From: Bacillus sp. AFS055030
GTDB taxonomy: Bacteria; Bacillota; Bacilli; Bacillales; Bacillaceae_G
Reading direction: 5' to 3'
Assembly: GCF_002574545.1 (NCBI RefSeq)
Contig: NZ_NUGT01000003.1
Coordinates: 28,222 to 92,221 of the forward strand
Length of the DNA stretch: 64,000 nucleotides
Below are positions 1 through 8,799 of this stretch, piece by piece. The notes under the pieces are model-generated. The model saw only the letters and a list, made by a program, of their open reading frames with translations, had not been told where the DNA came from and searched no databases. Positions within the stretch are counted from its first letter, which is position 1. Each line of letters begins with the position of its first letter. Both the position numbers and the translations under genes were made by a program.

Positions 1-2
1 AA

Positions 3-1307
3 AAAGGCGAATTCGAATCCCTTCAGTATAAGATTAATGAGTATGCTGCCTTTTTCTTATATAGTTTATTGTTCTGGTATTTTACAAGGAAGCCAATATG
101 GCTTATTCATGAAAAATACTCAGAAACGGCTCAAGACAATAGCTTCTATTTCTTTAAATATTGTTATGAAAATCAATATAATAAGAAGGTTTACTATGTG
201 ATTAAAAAGGGTTCAGCTGATGAAAAAAACTTGGCCCCTTATAAAAAACGTGTCGTTTACTTCATGAGTTTTAAACATCTTTTTCTATTACTTGCATCCA
301 AGTTAATTGTATCCTCAGAGACAAAAGGTCATGGATTTGCATGGAGAGTTTCTCAAGGAGTTATCCGAGATTTTTTATATGAGAAAAAGTATGTGTTTTT
401 ACAACATGGTGTTCTAGGGTTGAAAAAAGTTGGAAATTCATTTAAAGCAAAATCTTCTAACGGTGCAGACCTATTTGTAGTATCTTCTGATTTTGAAAAA
501 GAAATCGTAAAAAGAGAATTTGGATACAAAGAAGATAACGTCATTGTTACCGGTCTATCTAGATGGGATGTATTAGAGGATAAATCGCATCAAAATACAA
601 AAAAAGAAATACTCTTAATGCCTACATGGAGAAACTGGCTTGAAGAAGTAGATGATGATAAATTTATTTTATCTGATTATTATCATGTGTATAACAATCT
701 AATCCAATCAGAAAAGCTCTCCCAATTGTTAAAGGAAAATGATCTTACATTGAACTTTTATGTCCATCCAAAATTTATGCCATATGTTGAAAACTTTACA
801 AGTTCTCATGAGCATATAAATGTTATCCAATTTGGAGAAACAAATATTAATGATCTAATTATGCGATCAAGTTTATTGATTACAGATTATTCTAGTGTAG
901 CCTGGGAAACATATTATCAAAAGAAACCGGTACTATTCTTTCATTTTGATTTGGATAAATATTTAGAAACTCAAGGTAGCTACATGGATTTAAGAAATGA
1001 AGTTTTCGGAGAAGTTGCTTACGACTCTTCAGAATTAGTTGATAAATTAAGCGTATATATAAACAATGGTTTTAAAGAAAAAGAAGAATTTAGTTTAAAT
1101 AGAAATTATTATTTTAAACACCTAGATCAAGATAACAGCGCTAGAATTTTTAATTATATCAGTGAACGGGAAAAATCCCTTGTTAAATGGGAAGGGTTTC
1201 ATAAAATATTAAAAAGAAGCTATCTTCTAAAATCCATTTATAGAAGATATAATCAAAACCCAATTTTTAAGCGGATTAGTACAAGCATTTTAAGTGTTCT
1301 AAAGTGA
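3..1307 (+). CDS. CDP-glycerol glycerophosphotransferase family protein, 5' end outside window
   Basis: The protein has the features of the TagB/TagF-type family that transfers glycerol-phosphate or related units during wall teichoic acid or capsule synthesis at the inner face of the membrane. Visible motifs are QHGVLGLKK, VTGLSRWDVL, MPTWRNWL, YVHPKF and LLITDYSSVAWE, which match the nucleotide-binding C-terminal half of the family. A TTG at 69 could start an ORF, but the frame stays open back to base 3 with plausible coding sequence and no start codon with a ribosome site, so the gene is truncated by the window edge and its N-terminus is missing. Which polymer it extends cannot be told from this fragment. 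Confidence 0.85.
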   Translation, partial: KGEFESLQYKINEYAAFFLYSLLFWYFTRKPIWLIHEKYSETAQDNSFYFFKYCYENQYNKKVYYVIKKGSADEKNLAPYKKRVVYFMSFKHLFLLLASKLIVSSETKGHGFAWRVSQGVIRDFLYEKKYVFLQHGVLGLKKVGNSFKAKSSNGADLFVVSSDFEKEIVKREFGYKEDNVIVTGLSRWDVLEDKSHQNTKKEILLMPTWRNWLEEVDDDKFILSDYYHVYNNLIQSEKLSQLLKENDLTLNFYVHPKFMPYVENFTSSHEHINVIQFGETNINDLIMRSSLLITDYSSVAWETYYQKKPVLFFHFDLDKYLETQGSYMDLRNEVFGEVAYDSSELVDKLSVYINNGFKEKEEFSLNRNYYFKHLDQDNSARIFNYISEREKSLVKWEGFHKILKRSYLLKSIYRRYNQNPIFKRISTSILSVLK

Positions 1308-1451
1308 GAAGTTGAAATAGAGTATATTTATAATTTTAACTGCATTTTAGGTGATATAGATAATTGAACAGCTCTATTAGCGTTCAAAACTAAGACCGAA
1401 TCATTATGAGAGTTGCTATTATAAATAAGTTATATTTTCAAGAATTATCAT

Positions 1452-1491
1452 AGACTGCCTTTGCAAATATTGTAAAGGTAGTCTTTTTTTT
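1452..1491 (+). terminator. intrinsic terminator
   Basis: An inverted repeat (agactgccttt / aaaggtagtct, one G-U pair) is followed by a run of eight T. It probably ends the glycerophosphotransferase transcript. Confidence 0.8.
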
Positions 1492-1680
1492 GGGATTTGT
1501 TGTAGTAATCAAATTTTCAAAGTTACTTATGGATATAGAAAATGCTTTTATATTTTGGAGTAATGAAAAGGTTAGTGTAATGTAGGCTTAGGATAAAGCT
1601 AGAGCAAAGTTAATAATCAATTTACTATTCATGAAATTATATTAATAATCCATAGAATTTTTTAGTGAAAGTAAAAAAAT

Positions 1681-1713
1681 CCCCTTCTATTAATTCAGAA
1701 GGGGTTATTTTTT
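1681..1713 (+). terminator. intrinsic terminator
   Basis: The stem ccccttct / agaagggg is perfect and is followed by a T-rich tract. It sits upstream of the exporter operon with no obvious gene before it. Confidence 0.75.
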
Positions 1714-1862
1714 TCGCTGTAAATAAGCGTTTTAAATGCTTGAAATCTATTAAGGAAAATTTAAGGTACACAACTCAAAATAGCCTTATCAAATGAAATT
1801 AGGAGGAGTAATGTTTCAGCAAATACGAAGTGAATCAAGATGATGGAGAGGAGAAAAGTAAA

Positions 1863-3101
1863 TTGAAAAAGTGGGTTATTATTTCAGTTATTGTTGTTGC
1901 TGTTGGTGGAGGAAGTGGTTGGTTTATATATAGTAAGAGTCAAGCTAATCAAGCTCAAAATGTGATGGCTTCAGCACAAACAATTACGGTACAAAAAGGA
2001 AAGTTAGAAGTGGCTGTTACTGGATCGGGTTCTGTAACTGCAAATACTGACGAAGATGTTACTGCGGCAAATACAATTCTTGTTGTGGATGGTGTTAGTG
2101 TTTCATCTGGAGAATCTGTCGATAAAGGTGATACACTTGTGACATTTAAAAATGGTGAGGTTGTTACGGCACCAAAAGATGGAGAAATTACAAATGTTTA
2201 CATAAGTAGTGGTAGCGGGGCATCGCAGGGGAAAGTACTAATGCGTATGGAAGATGAAGATGGGGTTACGTTACCGATTACAAGAGAGGATAGTGGCAGT
2301 TCTTCGAATAATTCTAGTACAGGAAATACTGGGGGTAGTAGTTTAGTAGCGGATATTGTAAATGTAAAGGAAGGCTCAGTTGTAAAAGAGGGTGCGACAC
2401 TTGTGAAATTTACAGATGGTAGTATTTTACAGGCACCAGTTGCCGGAACAATTACTAGTCTTGCTGTTAATAGTGGAGATTCTGTACAAAGTTCGGCGAC
2501 GGTGGCACATATTACAAATTACAGTTCTCTGGAAACAACAATCAGTGTCGATGAATTAGATATTACAAAGGTAAAAGTTGGACAGTCAGTAAAGATTACA
2601 GCAAGTGCTTTTGAAGGTGAAACATTCGATGGGATTGTAGCGAAAGTAGCAAATGAAGGTACATCGACAAATGGCGTTTCATCATTTGATGTAACTGTAA
2701 AAATTAAAAATCCAAAAGGTTTGAAAATTGGGATGTCAACGGAAGCGAGTATTTTAATACAAAGTAAATCAGATGCGTTATATGTTCCAGTAGAGGCAGT
2801 GTATAAAAATGGAAATGAAAAATATGTATTAGTTCCTACATCTACAGATGAATCTACAAAGAAAGTTACGGTGGAAACTGGTATTTCAAATGATACGAAT
2901 GTAGAGATTACAAGTGGATTAAGTGAAGGGGAGTCTATTGAAATTCCGAGAGTTCAATCTAGGGGTAATTCTGGCGGATTTATGATGCAAGGTGGGGGAT
3001 TCCAAGAAGGTGGGTTCCCTGGTGGAGGATTCTCTGGTGGTGGTTTCGGAGGAAGAAACTTTGAAAGAAAACAACCAAGTGGAGGACAAGGAGGTAAATA
3101 A
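1863..3101 (+). CDS. efflux RND/MacA-like periplasmic adaptor subunit (YknX-like)
   Basis: This is the membrane-anchored adaptor of an ABC exporter related to YknX/MacA. After the start there is one transmembrane segment (about 20 residues), then two lipoyl-like half-barrel repeats (around VVDGVSVSSGESVDKGDTL and VNVKEGSVVKEGATLVKF), then the beta-barrel domain (TTISVDELDITKVKVGQSV) and a Gly/Phe-rich tail. The start is ambiguous. A GTG at 1830 lies in frame but 24 bases after the AGGAGG at 1801. The TTG at 1863 has GGAGAGGAG at 1845-1853 with 9-base spacing and gives the typical MKKWVII N-terminus, so I prefer it. The stop overlaps the next start as TAATG. Together with the next two genes it should form a tripartite exporter of unknown substrate, for example antimicrobial peptides. 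Confidence 0.85.
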   Translation: MKKWVIISVIVVAVGGGSGWFIYSKSQANQAQNVMASAQTITVQKGKLEVAVTGSGSVTANTDEDVTAANTILVVDGVSVSSGESVDKGDTLVTFKNGEVVTAPKDGEITNVYISSGSGASQGKVLMRMEDEDGVTLPITREDSGSSSNNSSTGNTGGSSLVADIVNVKEGSVVKEGATLVKFTDGSILQAPVAGTITSLAVNSGDSVQSSATVAHITNYSSLETTISVDELDITKVKVGQSVKITASAFEGETFDGIVAKVANEGTSTNGVSSFDVTVKIKNPKGLKIGMSTEASILIQSKSDALYVPVEAVYKNGNEKYVLVPTSTDESTKKVTVETGISNDTNVEITSGLSEGESIEIPRVQSRGNSGGFMMQGGGFQEGGFPGGGFSGGGFGGRNFERKQPSGGQGGK

Positions 3102-3820
3102 TGACTAACTTTGAGCCGATTATTCAAATAAAAAACATGACGAAGATGTATGAACTTGGTGGAGAAACGGTAATGGCTCTTCAGAGTGTATCTCTTGATA
3201 TCCAAAAGGGGGATTTTATATCAGTCATCGGTCCATCAGGTTCAGGTAAGTCAACATTTATGAACATGATTGGATGCTTAGATCGACCAGATTCTGGGCG
3301 ATATTTGATTGATAATGAAGATGTAGGGCAAATGAAAAGTTCGCAACTAGCAACTATACGGAATGAAAAAATAGGATTTATTTTTCAAAATTTCAATCTT
3401 ATACCAAAGTTAACTGCGGTAGAAAATGTTGAACTTCCTCTTATTTATCGAGGGATGAAAACGGCTGAACGAAGAGAAATTGCTCTTTCGGCGTTAAAAA
3501 AAGTAGGTCTAGTAGATCGAGCGAATCATTTACCTACACAATTATCAGGAGGGCAGCAACAGCGTGTTGCAATTGCGCGTGCCCTTGCTGGAAGCCCTCC
3601 TATTTTACTGGCAGATGAACCGACGGGCGCTCTTGATAGTAAAACAAGTAAGGAAATTTTGGAGATTATGAATTTGTTAAATGAGCAAGGTCATACGATC
3701 ATTTTAATAACACATGATTTAGAAGTAGCAAAAAATGCAAATCGTGTTGTACGAATTCATGATGGCCAGTTATACGAGGATGGAGGTGAATGGTTTGCAG
3801 ACACTGAGAATGGCGCTTAA
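3101..3820 (+). CDS. ABC transporter ATP-binding protein, MacB/YknY type
   Basis: This 239-residue ATPase energises the exporter formed with its neighbours. It has Walker [10 protein letters not shown] (residues 44-52), a Q-loop in FIFQNFNL, the signature LSGGQ (148-152) and Walker [14 protein letters not shown] (from 168). The length and the TGALDS sequence are typical of the LolD/MacB/YknY group that pairs with separate or fused FtsX-type permeases. Its start codon overlaps the stop of the adaptor gene by one base, and its 3' end overlaps the permease start by 26 bases, so the three proteins are translationally coupled. Confidence 0.93.
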   Translation: MTNFEPIIQIKNMTKMYELGGETVMALQSVSLDIQKGDFISVIGPSGSGKSTFMNMIGCLDRPDSGRYLIDNEDVGQMKSSQLATIRNEKIGFIFQNFNLIPKLTAVENVELPLIYRGMKTAERREIALSALKKVGLVDRANHLPTQLSGGQQQRVAIARALAGSPPILLADEPTGALDSKTSKEILEIMNLLNEQGHTIILITHDLEVAKNANRVVRIHDGQLYEDGGEWFADTENGA

Positions 3821-4949
3821 GAGCATTAAAGGAAATAAAGTAAGAGCGTTCTTAACGATGCTAGGTATTATTATCGGTGTATCCTCCGTTATTGTGATGG
3901 TTGCGATTGGTCAAGGGTCAACGAAAGAAGTGCAAGATCAAATAGGGAGCTTAGGTACGAATGTCTTAACAGTAAGTGTTACTGGCTCAGATGCAACGTT
4001 TAAAGAAGTTGATGCTAATCAACTTAAGGACGTTAGTGGTGTAGAAGCAATTGCTCCGACTGTCTCTGGAAGAGTATCTGTAAAAAATGGACAAACGAAC
4101 GCACAAGTGTCAGTGACAGGAACAACTTCCCCTTATTTAAAAGTTCGCGATTTAGAGCTGCAATCGGGACGATTTATCGCAGACTTAGATAATGAAAATC
4201 GCTCAAAAATAGCAGTACTTGGCTCAAGTACTGCACGAACATTATTCGGTTTTGGAAATCCAGTTGGTCAATCTGTTAAAGTGAATGGAACTTCATTTAG
4301 AGTAGTTGGGGTACTTCAATCAGTTGGTAGTTCCTTAGGTTCAAGTGGGGACAGTACGATCTTTGTTCCTCTTAGTACTGCTCAGCGCTTGGCATCTACT
4401 ACTTCAATTGGATCTGTTTATGTAAAAGTAGAAAATGAAGATATGATTAATTTTACATTGCGTAGAATTGAACAAAAGATGTTTACGATTATTGGAGATG
4501 CAGATAGTTATAGCGTTTCGAGTCCTGAGGATCTAATGGAAACTGCTTCATCTGTTAATAATACGATGACATTAATGCTAGGCGGAAGTGCTGCAATCTC
4601 ACTTATTGTTGGCGGTATCGGTATTATGAATATCATGCTTGTATCGGTATCTGAACGAACAAAAGAAATCGGTATACGAAAAGCAATTGGAGCAAAGCGA
4701 GGAAGTATTCTTCTTCAATTCCTCATTGAATCAATGGTATTAAGTTCACTTGGAGGAATAATAGGTGTTGTAATAGGTGTAATAAGTGCGAAAATATTCA
4801 CTATAATGACAGGAACAGCAATTGCATATTCTATACCGGTTATGCTGTTATCATTTATATTCTCTTTATTAGTTGGAATCGTATTTGGCGTTTTTCCCGC
4901 AAATAAAGCGTCTAAGCTTGATCCAATACAAGCCCTTCGATATGAATAA
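3795..4949 (+). CDS. ABC transporter permease, MacB/YknZ type
   Basis: This is an FtsX/MacB-fold permease of about 385 residues. One transmembrane helix follows the N-terminal segment (RAFLTMLGIIIGVSSVIVM), then comes a large extracytoplasmic core domain, then three C-terminal helices with the conserved cytoplasmic motif SERTKEIGIRKAIGAKR. The frame is open back to 3735, but the TTG at 3795 has GGAGG at 3782-3786 with 8-base spacing and yields [15 protein letters not shown], the usual family N-terminus. It is the last gene of the adaptor-ATPase-permease operon and is followed by a terminator. Confidence 0.9.
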   Translation: MQTLRMALKSIKGNKVRAFLTMLGIIIGVSSVIVMVAIGQGSTKEVQDQIGSLGTNVLTVSVTGSDATFKEVDANQLKDVSGVEAIAPTVSGRVSVKNGQTNAQVSVTGTTSPYLKVRDLELQSGRFIADLDNENRSKIAVLGSSTARTLFGFGNPVGQSVKVNGTSFRVVGVLQSVGSSLGSSGDSTIFVPLSTAQRLASTTSIGSVYVKVENEDMINFTLRRIEQKMFTIIGDADSYSVSSPEDLMETASSVNNTMTLMLGGSAAISLIVGGIGIMNIMLVSVSERTKEIGIRKAIGAKRGSILLQFLIESMVLSSLGGIIGVVIGVISAKIFTIMTGTAIAYSIPVMLLSFIFSLLVGIVFGVFPANKASKLDPIQALRYE

Positions 4950-4959
4950 TATGTATAAA

Positions 4960-5003
4960 GAGGTTGTCCTAAAAGTAAATCTTTTAAGGGGCAACTTTTT
5001 TTT
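4960..5003 (+). terminator. intrinsic terminator
   Basis: The hairpin gttgtcctaaaag / cttttaaggggcaac (one bulge) is followed by T8. It ends the exporter operon. Its left arm resembles other terminators in this window and the ends of the IS remnant. Confidence 0.8.
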
Positions 5004-5123
5004 GTGTAAAAAAGGAAATCGTTCTCCGTGATCAATTAATCAGACTAAAGTAAGAAACCTTATTAAGTTGATTCTCTAATAAAATAGTATTTTAGGTTTC
5101 TATCAAATGATGTCAGAATAGTC

Positions 5124-5153
5124 TATAATTGTGGTCATAACCTGAATTAGACC
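5124..5153 (+). promoter_or_regulatory. -10 box and operator upstream of the DMT transporter
   Basis: A TATAAT box at 5124 is followed after three bases by GGTCATAA-N5-ATTAGACC (5133-5153), an imperfect palindrome. The same arrangement, with the palindrome starting nine bases after the first base of the -10, occurs at 7496-7525 before the amidohydrolase genes. The site overlaps the expected transcription start, which suggests repression. The likely regulator is the product of 6119-7420; this is an inference. Confidence 0.6.
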
Positions 5154-5273
5154 GTAAATGATGAAAAATCAGTATGAGGATTCCTGATGAGTATCGTGGA
5201 GTTTTATACTATCAAATTATGAAGGAGGTTCTCACATTTAAACAGATAATCAACTAGAGAGAGGAGAAAATAT

Positions 5274-6107
5274 ATGTTTTTTCTTGCATTAATCAGTTCT
5301 TTTTTGAATGCAGTGAATGCGTTGTATGCAAAAAAAATAACCATGCAAATGAAGGATAATAATAGCTTTATTGTAACATCTTTTTTAGTAGTCACCATTT
5401 TGTTAGGCTGCGTAATGCCGTGGTATTATTCCTTTTCTGTTACTCCAGTTACAATAGGTTTACTAATCATTGTGATTATTTTAGATGCATTGTCTAATGT
5501 AACATTTTTCTTAGCGCTAGGACGAATAGAAGTATCTCAACTAGCAGTGTACACTGCGTTGACTCCATTATTTACGTTTATTCCAAATAGTATATTGCAC
5601 GGATTCGATCTACATATCTTAATTCCAGTCTTGCTTATTGTGCTTGGTGTATATTTTCTAAATGTAAAAGGTAGAAACATGTTATCTCCATTAGTAGAAA
5701 TAAAAAAACCAGGGAATTTATTAGGGGTTGCAGCTGCAGTTTCAGCGGGACTCAGCATGGTTCCTACTCAACAACTGCTCGTTCATCAATGGATAAATGC
5801 TCCTACACTTTACTTTTTCAGAGCGAGTGGGATTGCTTTAATTATCTATTTAATCCATCGTCCGAAAATTTGGTATCCTAAATTGAATATGCATCTTTCG
5901 ATTCGTGGGGTGCTTGCGATTTCACAATGGATCGCATTGTTTGCAGCTTTAAAGATTGCTAATGGGACTTTAGTTGTAGCTTTAGCTTATACTTCACCAA
6001 TATTTGCGTTGTTTTTAGCAAGAATTTATTATAAAGAAAAAATTACAGCAGCTAAGTTGATTGCCTGCTGCATTACCATTTTAGGAATTTTATTTATTTT
6101 AGAGTAG
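5274..6107 (+). CDS. DMT superfamily transporter (EamA domains)
   Basis: This 277-residue, very hydrophobic protein has about ten transmembrane segments arranged as two EamA repeats; the second repeat ends with ALAYTSPIFALFLARIYYKEKIT, which is typical of drug/metabolite exporters of the RhaT/EamA type. It probably exports a small metabolite or amino acid. Its TAG stop overlaps the GTG that opens the next reading frame, and it is co-transcribed with the regulator gene. A conserved promoter/operator lies about 120 bp upstream, so it likely belongs to the same regulon as the M20 hydrolases and the symporter at 7556-11753. Confidence 0.85.
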   Translation: MFFLALISSFLNAVNALYAKKITMQMKDNNSFIVTSFLVVTILLGCVMPWYYSFSVTPVTIGLLIIVIILDALSNVTFFLALGRIEVSQLAVYTALTPLFTFIPNSILHGFDLHILIPVLLIVLGVYFLNVKGRNMLSPLVEIKKPGNLLGVAAAVSAGLSMVPTQQLLVHQWINAPTLYFFRASGIALIIYLIHRPKIWYPKLNMHLSIRGVLAISQWIALFAALKIANGTLVVALAYTSPIFALFLARIYYKEKITAAKLIACCITILGILFILE

Positions 6108-6118
6108 TGGAGGAAAAG

Positions 6119-7420
6119 ATGAAAAAAATTCGTTTAGGTTTACTTGGATCTGATGATTCGATTGACGTTATTCAATCTGTCATAAAGGAATACCCTGAAT
6201 TTGAATGTACGTCTATCATTTATTGGAGAGAAGAGGAAATACCAGATCTTTTAAGTCCTATTGCAAATGATTTTGATATTTGGCTATTTTCGGGCAAGGT
6301 CCCTTATGCTATAGCCAAAAGCTGGGGTGGAATTACAAAACCGATGTTTTTTACGCCCCACACTGGACCGAGTTTATATAAAACTTTGTTACAAATATTC
6401 TATCATAACCAGATTGCCATGGAGCAAATCAGCTTTGATAACTTCCATTATGATGAACTTAAAAGCATATTAGATGAAGCGGAGATTAAAGCTGATCAGT
6501 TGTTTTTGAAATATTATGAAGGAGAAGTTGATGCAGATGAACTTGCCGGATACCACTATGAGTTATGGAAAAGTGGGAAAACACAAGCAGCAGTTACCTG
6601 TCTTCGATCGGCACATATTGAACTAGAGAAGATGGGTGTCCCGGTTTATCGTGTACTTCCTGCGAAGTCTGCTATTGAGTCTGTACTAAATTTAGCACTC
6701 CGAACTTTTGAGATGTTACACTTTAAAGAAAGTCAAATTGCCGTTCAAATGATTGAGGTTGACTCTTATTTTGGACTGGCGAAGGATACTTTTTCGACTG
6801 ATGAAATTTACAAAAAAGAAATTAAAATGGCTGAGAAGCTTCTCGTTTACGCCAAAAAAGTTCAAGGGTCACTAAAATCTGCTGGTCCCGGTAGATATGT
6901 CATTTTTACAACCCGAGGACTTTTACAGGATATAACGAATGAATTTTCTTTTATACCGAATTTTAAAGATCTTGAAGAATTAAAGAAAGAAGTCATTACT
7001 TGTGGAATTGGAATCGGTAAAACGGCTTACGAAGCAGAAATTCATGCAGGAAGAGCATTATTTCATGCTAAAGAATATGGAAAAGGAAGTTGGATGGTTG
7101 CTCTTGATAATCAGACGATTGCGGGTCCATTGGGAAGAGAGGAACAAATTACATATTCTTATGTCTCAAAAGAACTACAAAAAATAAGCGAACAAACATC
7201 TTTAAGTATTTCGACACTTAGTAAACTAGAATCTATTCTTAAAAAAATAGGAAAGAGTGAAATTGGGGCTCACGAGCTAGCACAATATATGCAAATCATG
7301 CCGAGAAGCGCGCGTAGAATTTTAAAAGAATTAGAGGAACAAGGAATTGCTCAAGTTATTGGAGAGGAAACACCTTTTTCTCGTGGAAGACCTAGAAACA
7401 TTTATAAAATAAGCCTTTGA
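6119..7420 (+). CDS. multidomain transcriptional regulator with cyclase-like and winged-helix segments
   Basis: I do not recognise the family by name. From the ATG at 6119 (GGAGG at 6109-6113) it has 433 residues. The first ~200 look like a ligand-sensing domain (RLGLLGSDDSIDVIQ at the start). Residues ~205-335 resemble a degenerate nucleotide-cyclase/GGDEF fold, with GIGIGKTAYEAEIHAGRAL (296-314) followed by AKEYG. The last ~60 residues look like a winged helix (MQIMPRSARRILKELEEQG, then SRGRPRNIYKI). It probably controls the two units that share the operator at 5133 and 7505. The effector is unknown. Catalytic residues of a working cyclase are not evident. Confidence 0.6.
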   Translation: MKKIRLGLLGSDDSIDVIQSVIKEYPEFECTSIIYWREEEIPDLLSPIANDFDIWLFSGKVPYAIAKSWGGITKPMFFTPHTGPSLYKTLLQIFYHNQIAMEQISFDNFHYDELKSILDEAEIKADQLFLKYYEGEVDADELAGYHYELWKSGKTQAAVTCLRSAHIELEKMGVPVYRVLPAKSAIESVLNLALRTFEMLHFKESQIAVQMIEVDSYFGLAKDTFSTDEIYKKEIKMAEKLLVYAKKVQGSLKSAGPGRYVIFTTRGLLQDITNEFSFIPNFKDLEELKKEVITCGIGIGKTAYEAEIHAGRALFHAKEYGKGSWMVALDNQTIAGPLGREEQITYSYVSKELQKISEQTSLSISTLSKLESILKKIGKSEIGAHELAQYMQIMPRSARRILKELEEQGIAQVIGEETPFSRGRPRNIYKISL

Positions 7421-7443
7421 CAAGTGATCAAAGGTTTTTTTGT
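7414..7443 (+). terminator. intrinsic terminator overlapping the stop codon
   Basis: The stem cctttga / tcaaagg uses the TGA stop of the regulator gene and is followed by T8. It separates the exporter/regulator unit from the hydrolase unit. Confidence 0.8.
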
Positions 7444-7472
7444 TTTTTATATAATATTCTGAATATTATTAC

Positions 7473-7525
7473 TTAACAAATTAAATAATTGATGATATAG
7501 TTATGGTCATAGCCATAAATAGACC
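7473..7525 (+). promoter_or_regulatory. promoter and operator of the amidohydrolase/symporter unit
   Basis: A -35 TTAACA (7473-7478) and a -10 TATAGT (7496-7501) are 17 bases apart. The palindromic GGTCATAG-N5-AATAGACC (7505-7525) follows, in the same register and with strong identity to the site at 5124-5153. I infer that one repressor controls both units. Confidence 0.65.
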
Positions 7526-7555
7526 TAAAATAAAATATATTTAGTAGGAGGAAAA

Positions 7556-8785
7556 ATGATTAATCAGGATAGATTGTGGAAACACCTTTTGGAATTAGGG
7601 TCCATAGGAAAACAAGATTCTGGTGGAATTACGCGTTTGTCCTTTACAGATTATGAGAGAAAAGCTAAGGAATTAGTTACTTCCTATATGGTTGAAGCAG
7701 GGTTAAAAGTCTACGAAGATACCGTTGGAAATCTTATTGGACGTAAAGAAGGGACTAATCCAAACGCACCAGTTGTACTTGTAGGCTCACATATTGATTC
7801 TGTATATAATGGCGGAAATTTTGACGGACCACTTGGCGTTCTCTCGGGGATTGAAATTCTCCAGACGATGAATGAGCAGAAAATCACAACAACTCATCCA
7901 ATTGAAGTGATTGTATTTACAGATGAAGAAGGAGCAAGATTTAGCTTTGGAATGATTGGAAGTCGGGGAATTGCTGGAACGCTCAGCTTAGAAGATCTTC
8001 AAAATAAGGATCAACAAGGGATTACCATAGCACAAGCGATGAGCGAGGCAGGATATGATCCACTTTTAATTGAACAGTCAGTCAGACCTAAGGGATCAGT
8101 AAAAGCCTATGTAGAACTACATATTGAACAAGGAAAAGTGCTTGAAAATGGTAATTTATCAGTAGGAATTGTTACAGGAATCGCTGGCCCGTTATGGCTT
8201 AAATTCACAATTGAAGGTAAAGCAGGACATGCAGGGACAACTCCAATGAATGACCGTAACGATGCTTTAGTTGCTGCATCCGGGATTGTTCAACTCATAG
8301 AAACTGAATCAACTAAGACAGTATCAACAGTAGGAACAGTTGGTCAATTGCAACTATTTCCTGGAGGAATAAATATTATTCCTGGGAAGGTTGAATTTAC
8401 CTTGGATCTACGAGATGTTAACGAAGCAGTTCGAGATGAGGTTGAAAATCGAATTGTAGAAGAAGCAAGAATTTTATGTGAGCAACGTGGTGTAGGATTA
8501 GAAATTGAAGTTCTACAACGTATTAAACCAACATTATGCTCGAGTGAAATTCAAGATATTGCAAAATTGGCTAGTGAAAAGATTGGTGTGGAACCATTTT
8601 TTATCCCAAGTGGAGCTGGGCACGATTGCATGCAGCTGACAAGTCTATGTCCTATAGGGATGCTTTTTATCCGTTCAAAAGATGGAATAAGTCATCATCC
8701 TGCTGAATGGAGTTCAAAGGAAGATTGTACAGACGGTGCGAATGTACTTTATCATACTGTACTTCAATTATCTAATAATGAATAG
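7556..8785 (+). CDS. M20 family amidase (hydantoinase/carbamoylase, allantoate amidohydrolase type)
   Basis: This 409-residue enzyme belongs to the dimeric Zn/Mn peptidase-like group that hydrolyses N-carbamoyl amino acids, allantoate or ureidoglycolate. Metal and active-site motifs are [19 protein letters not shown] (His79, Asp90), TDEEGARF (Glu124/125), HIEQGKVLE (His189) and a C-terminal HHPAEW. The start ATG at 7556 follows AGGAGG. It is the first gene of a unit with a second M20 hydrolase, DUF3311 and a sodium-solute symporter, which suggests uptake of an N-substituted amino acid or ureide followed by hydrolysis. The true substrate cannot be read from the sequence. Confidence 0.85.
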   Translation: MINQDRLWKHLLELGSIGKQDSGGITRLSFTDYERKAKELVTSYMVEAGLKVYEDTVGNLIGRKEGTNPNAPVVLVGSHIDSVYNGGNFDGPLGVLSGIEILQTMNEQKITTTHPIEVIVFTDEEGARFSFGMIGSRGIAGTLSLEDLQNKDQQGITIAQAMSEAGYDPLLIEQSVRPKGSVKAYVELHIEQGKVLENGNLSVGIVTGIAGPLWLKFTIEGKAGHAGTTPMNDRNDALVAASGIVQLIETESTKTVSTVGTVGQLQLFPGGINIIPGKVEFTLDLRDVNEAVRDEVENRIVEEARILCEQRGVGLEIEVLQRIKPTLCSSEIQDIAKLASEKIGVEPFFIPSGAGHDCMQLTSLCPIGMLFIRSKDGISHHPAEWSSKEDCTDGANVLYHTVLQLSNNE

Positions 8786-8799
8786 AGGGAGTTACAATT

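Larger units (their letters stand above)
1308..1862. other. intergenic region of about 550 bp, no gene recognised
   Basis: The stretch holds two terminator hairpins (1452-1491 and 1681-1713) and the leader of the exporter operon. Only reading frames of about 15 codons occur and none has convincing coding features. The second hairpin lies about 150 bp before the exporter genes, so it could end an unseen short transcript or act as a leader terminator. Confidence 0.5.

Noticed and set aside
2954..3205. Long proline-rich reverse frame opposite the Gly-rich tail of the adaptor gene
   Set aside because: It is the antisense shadow of the GGT/GGA-rich repeat and has no ribosome site.
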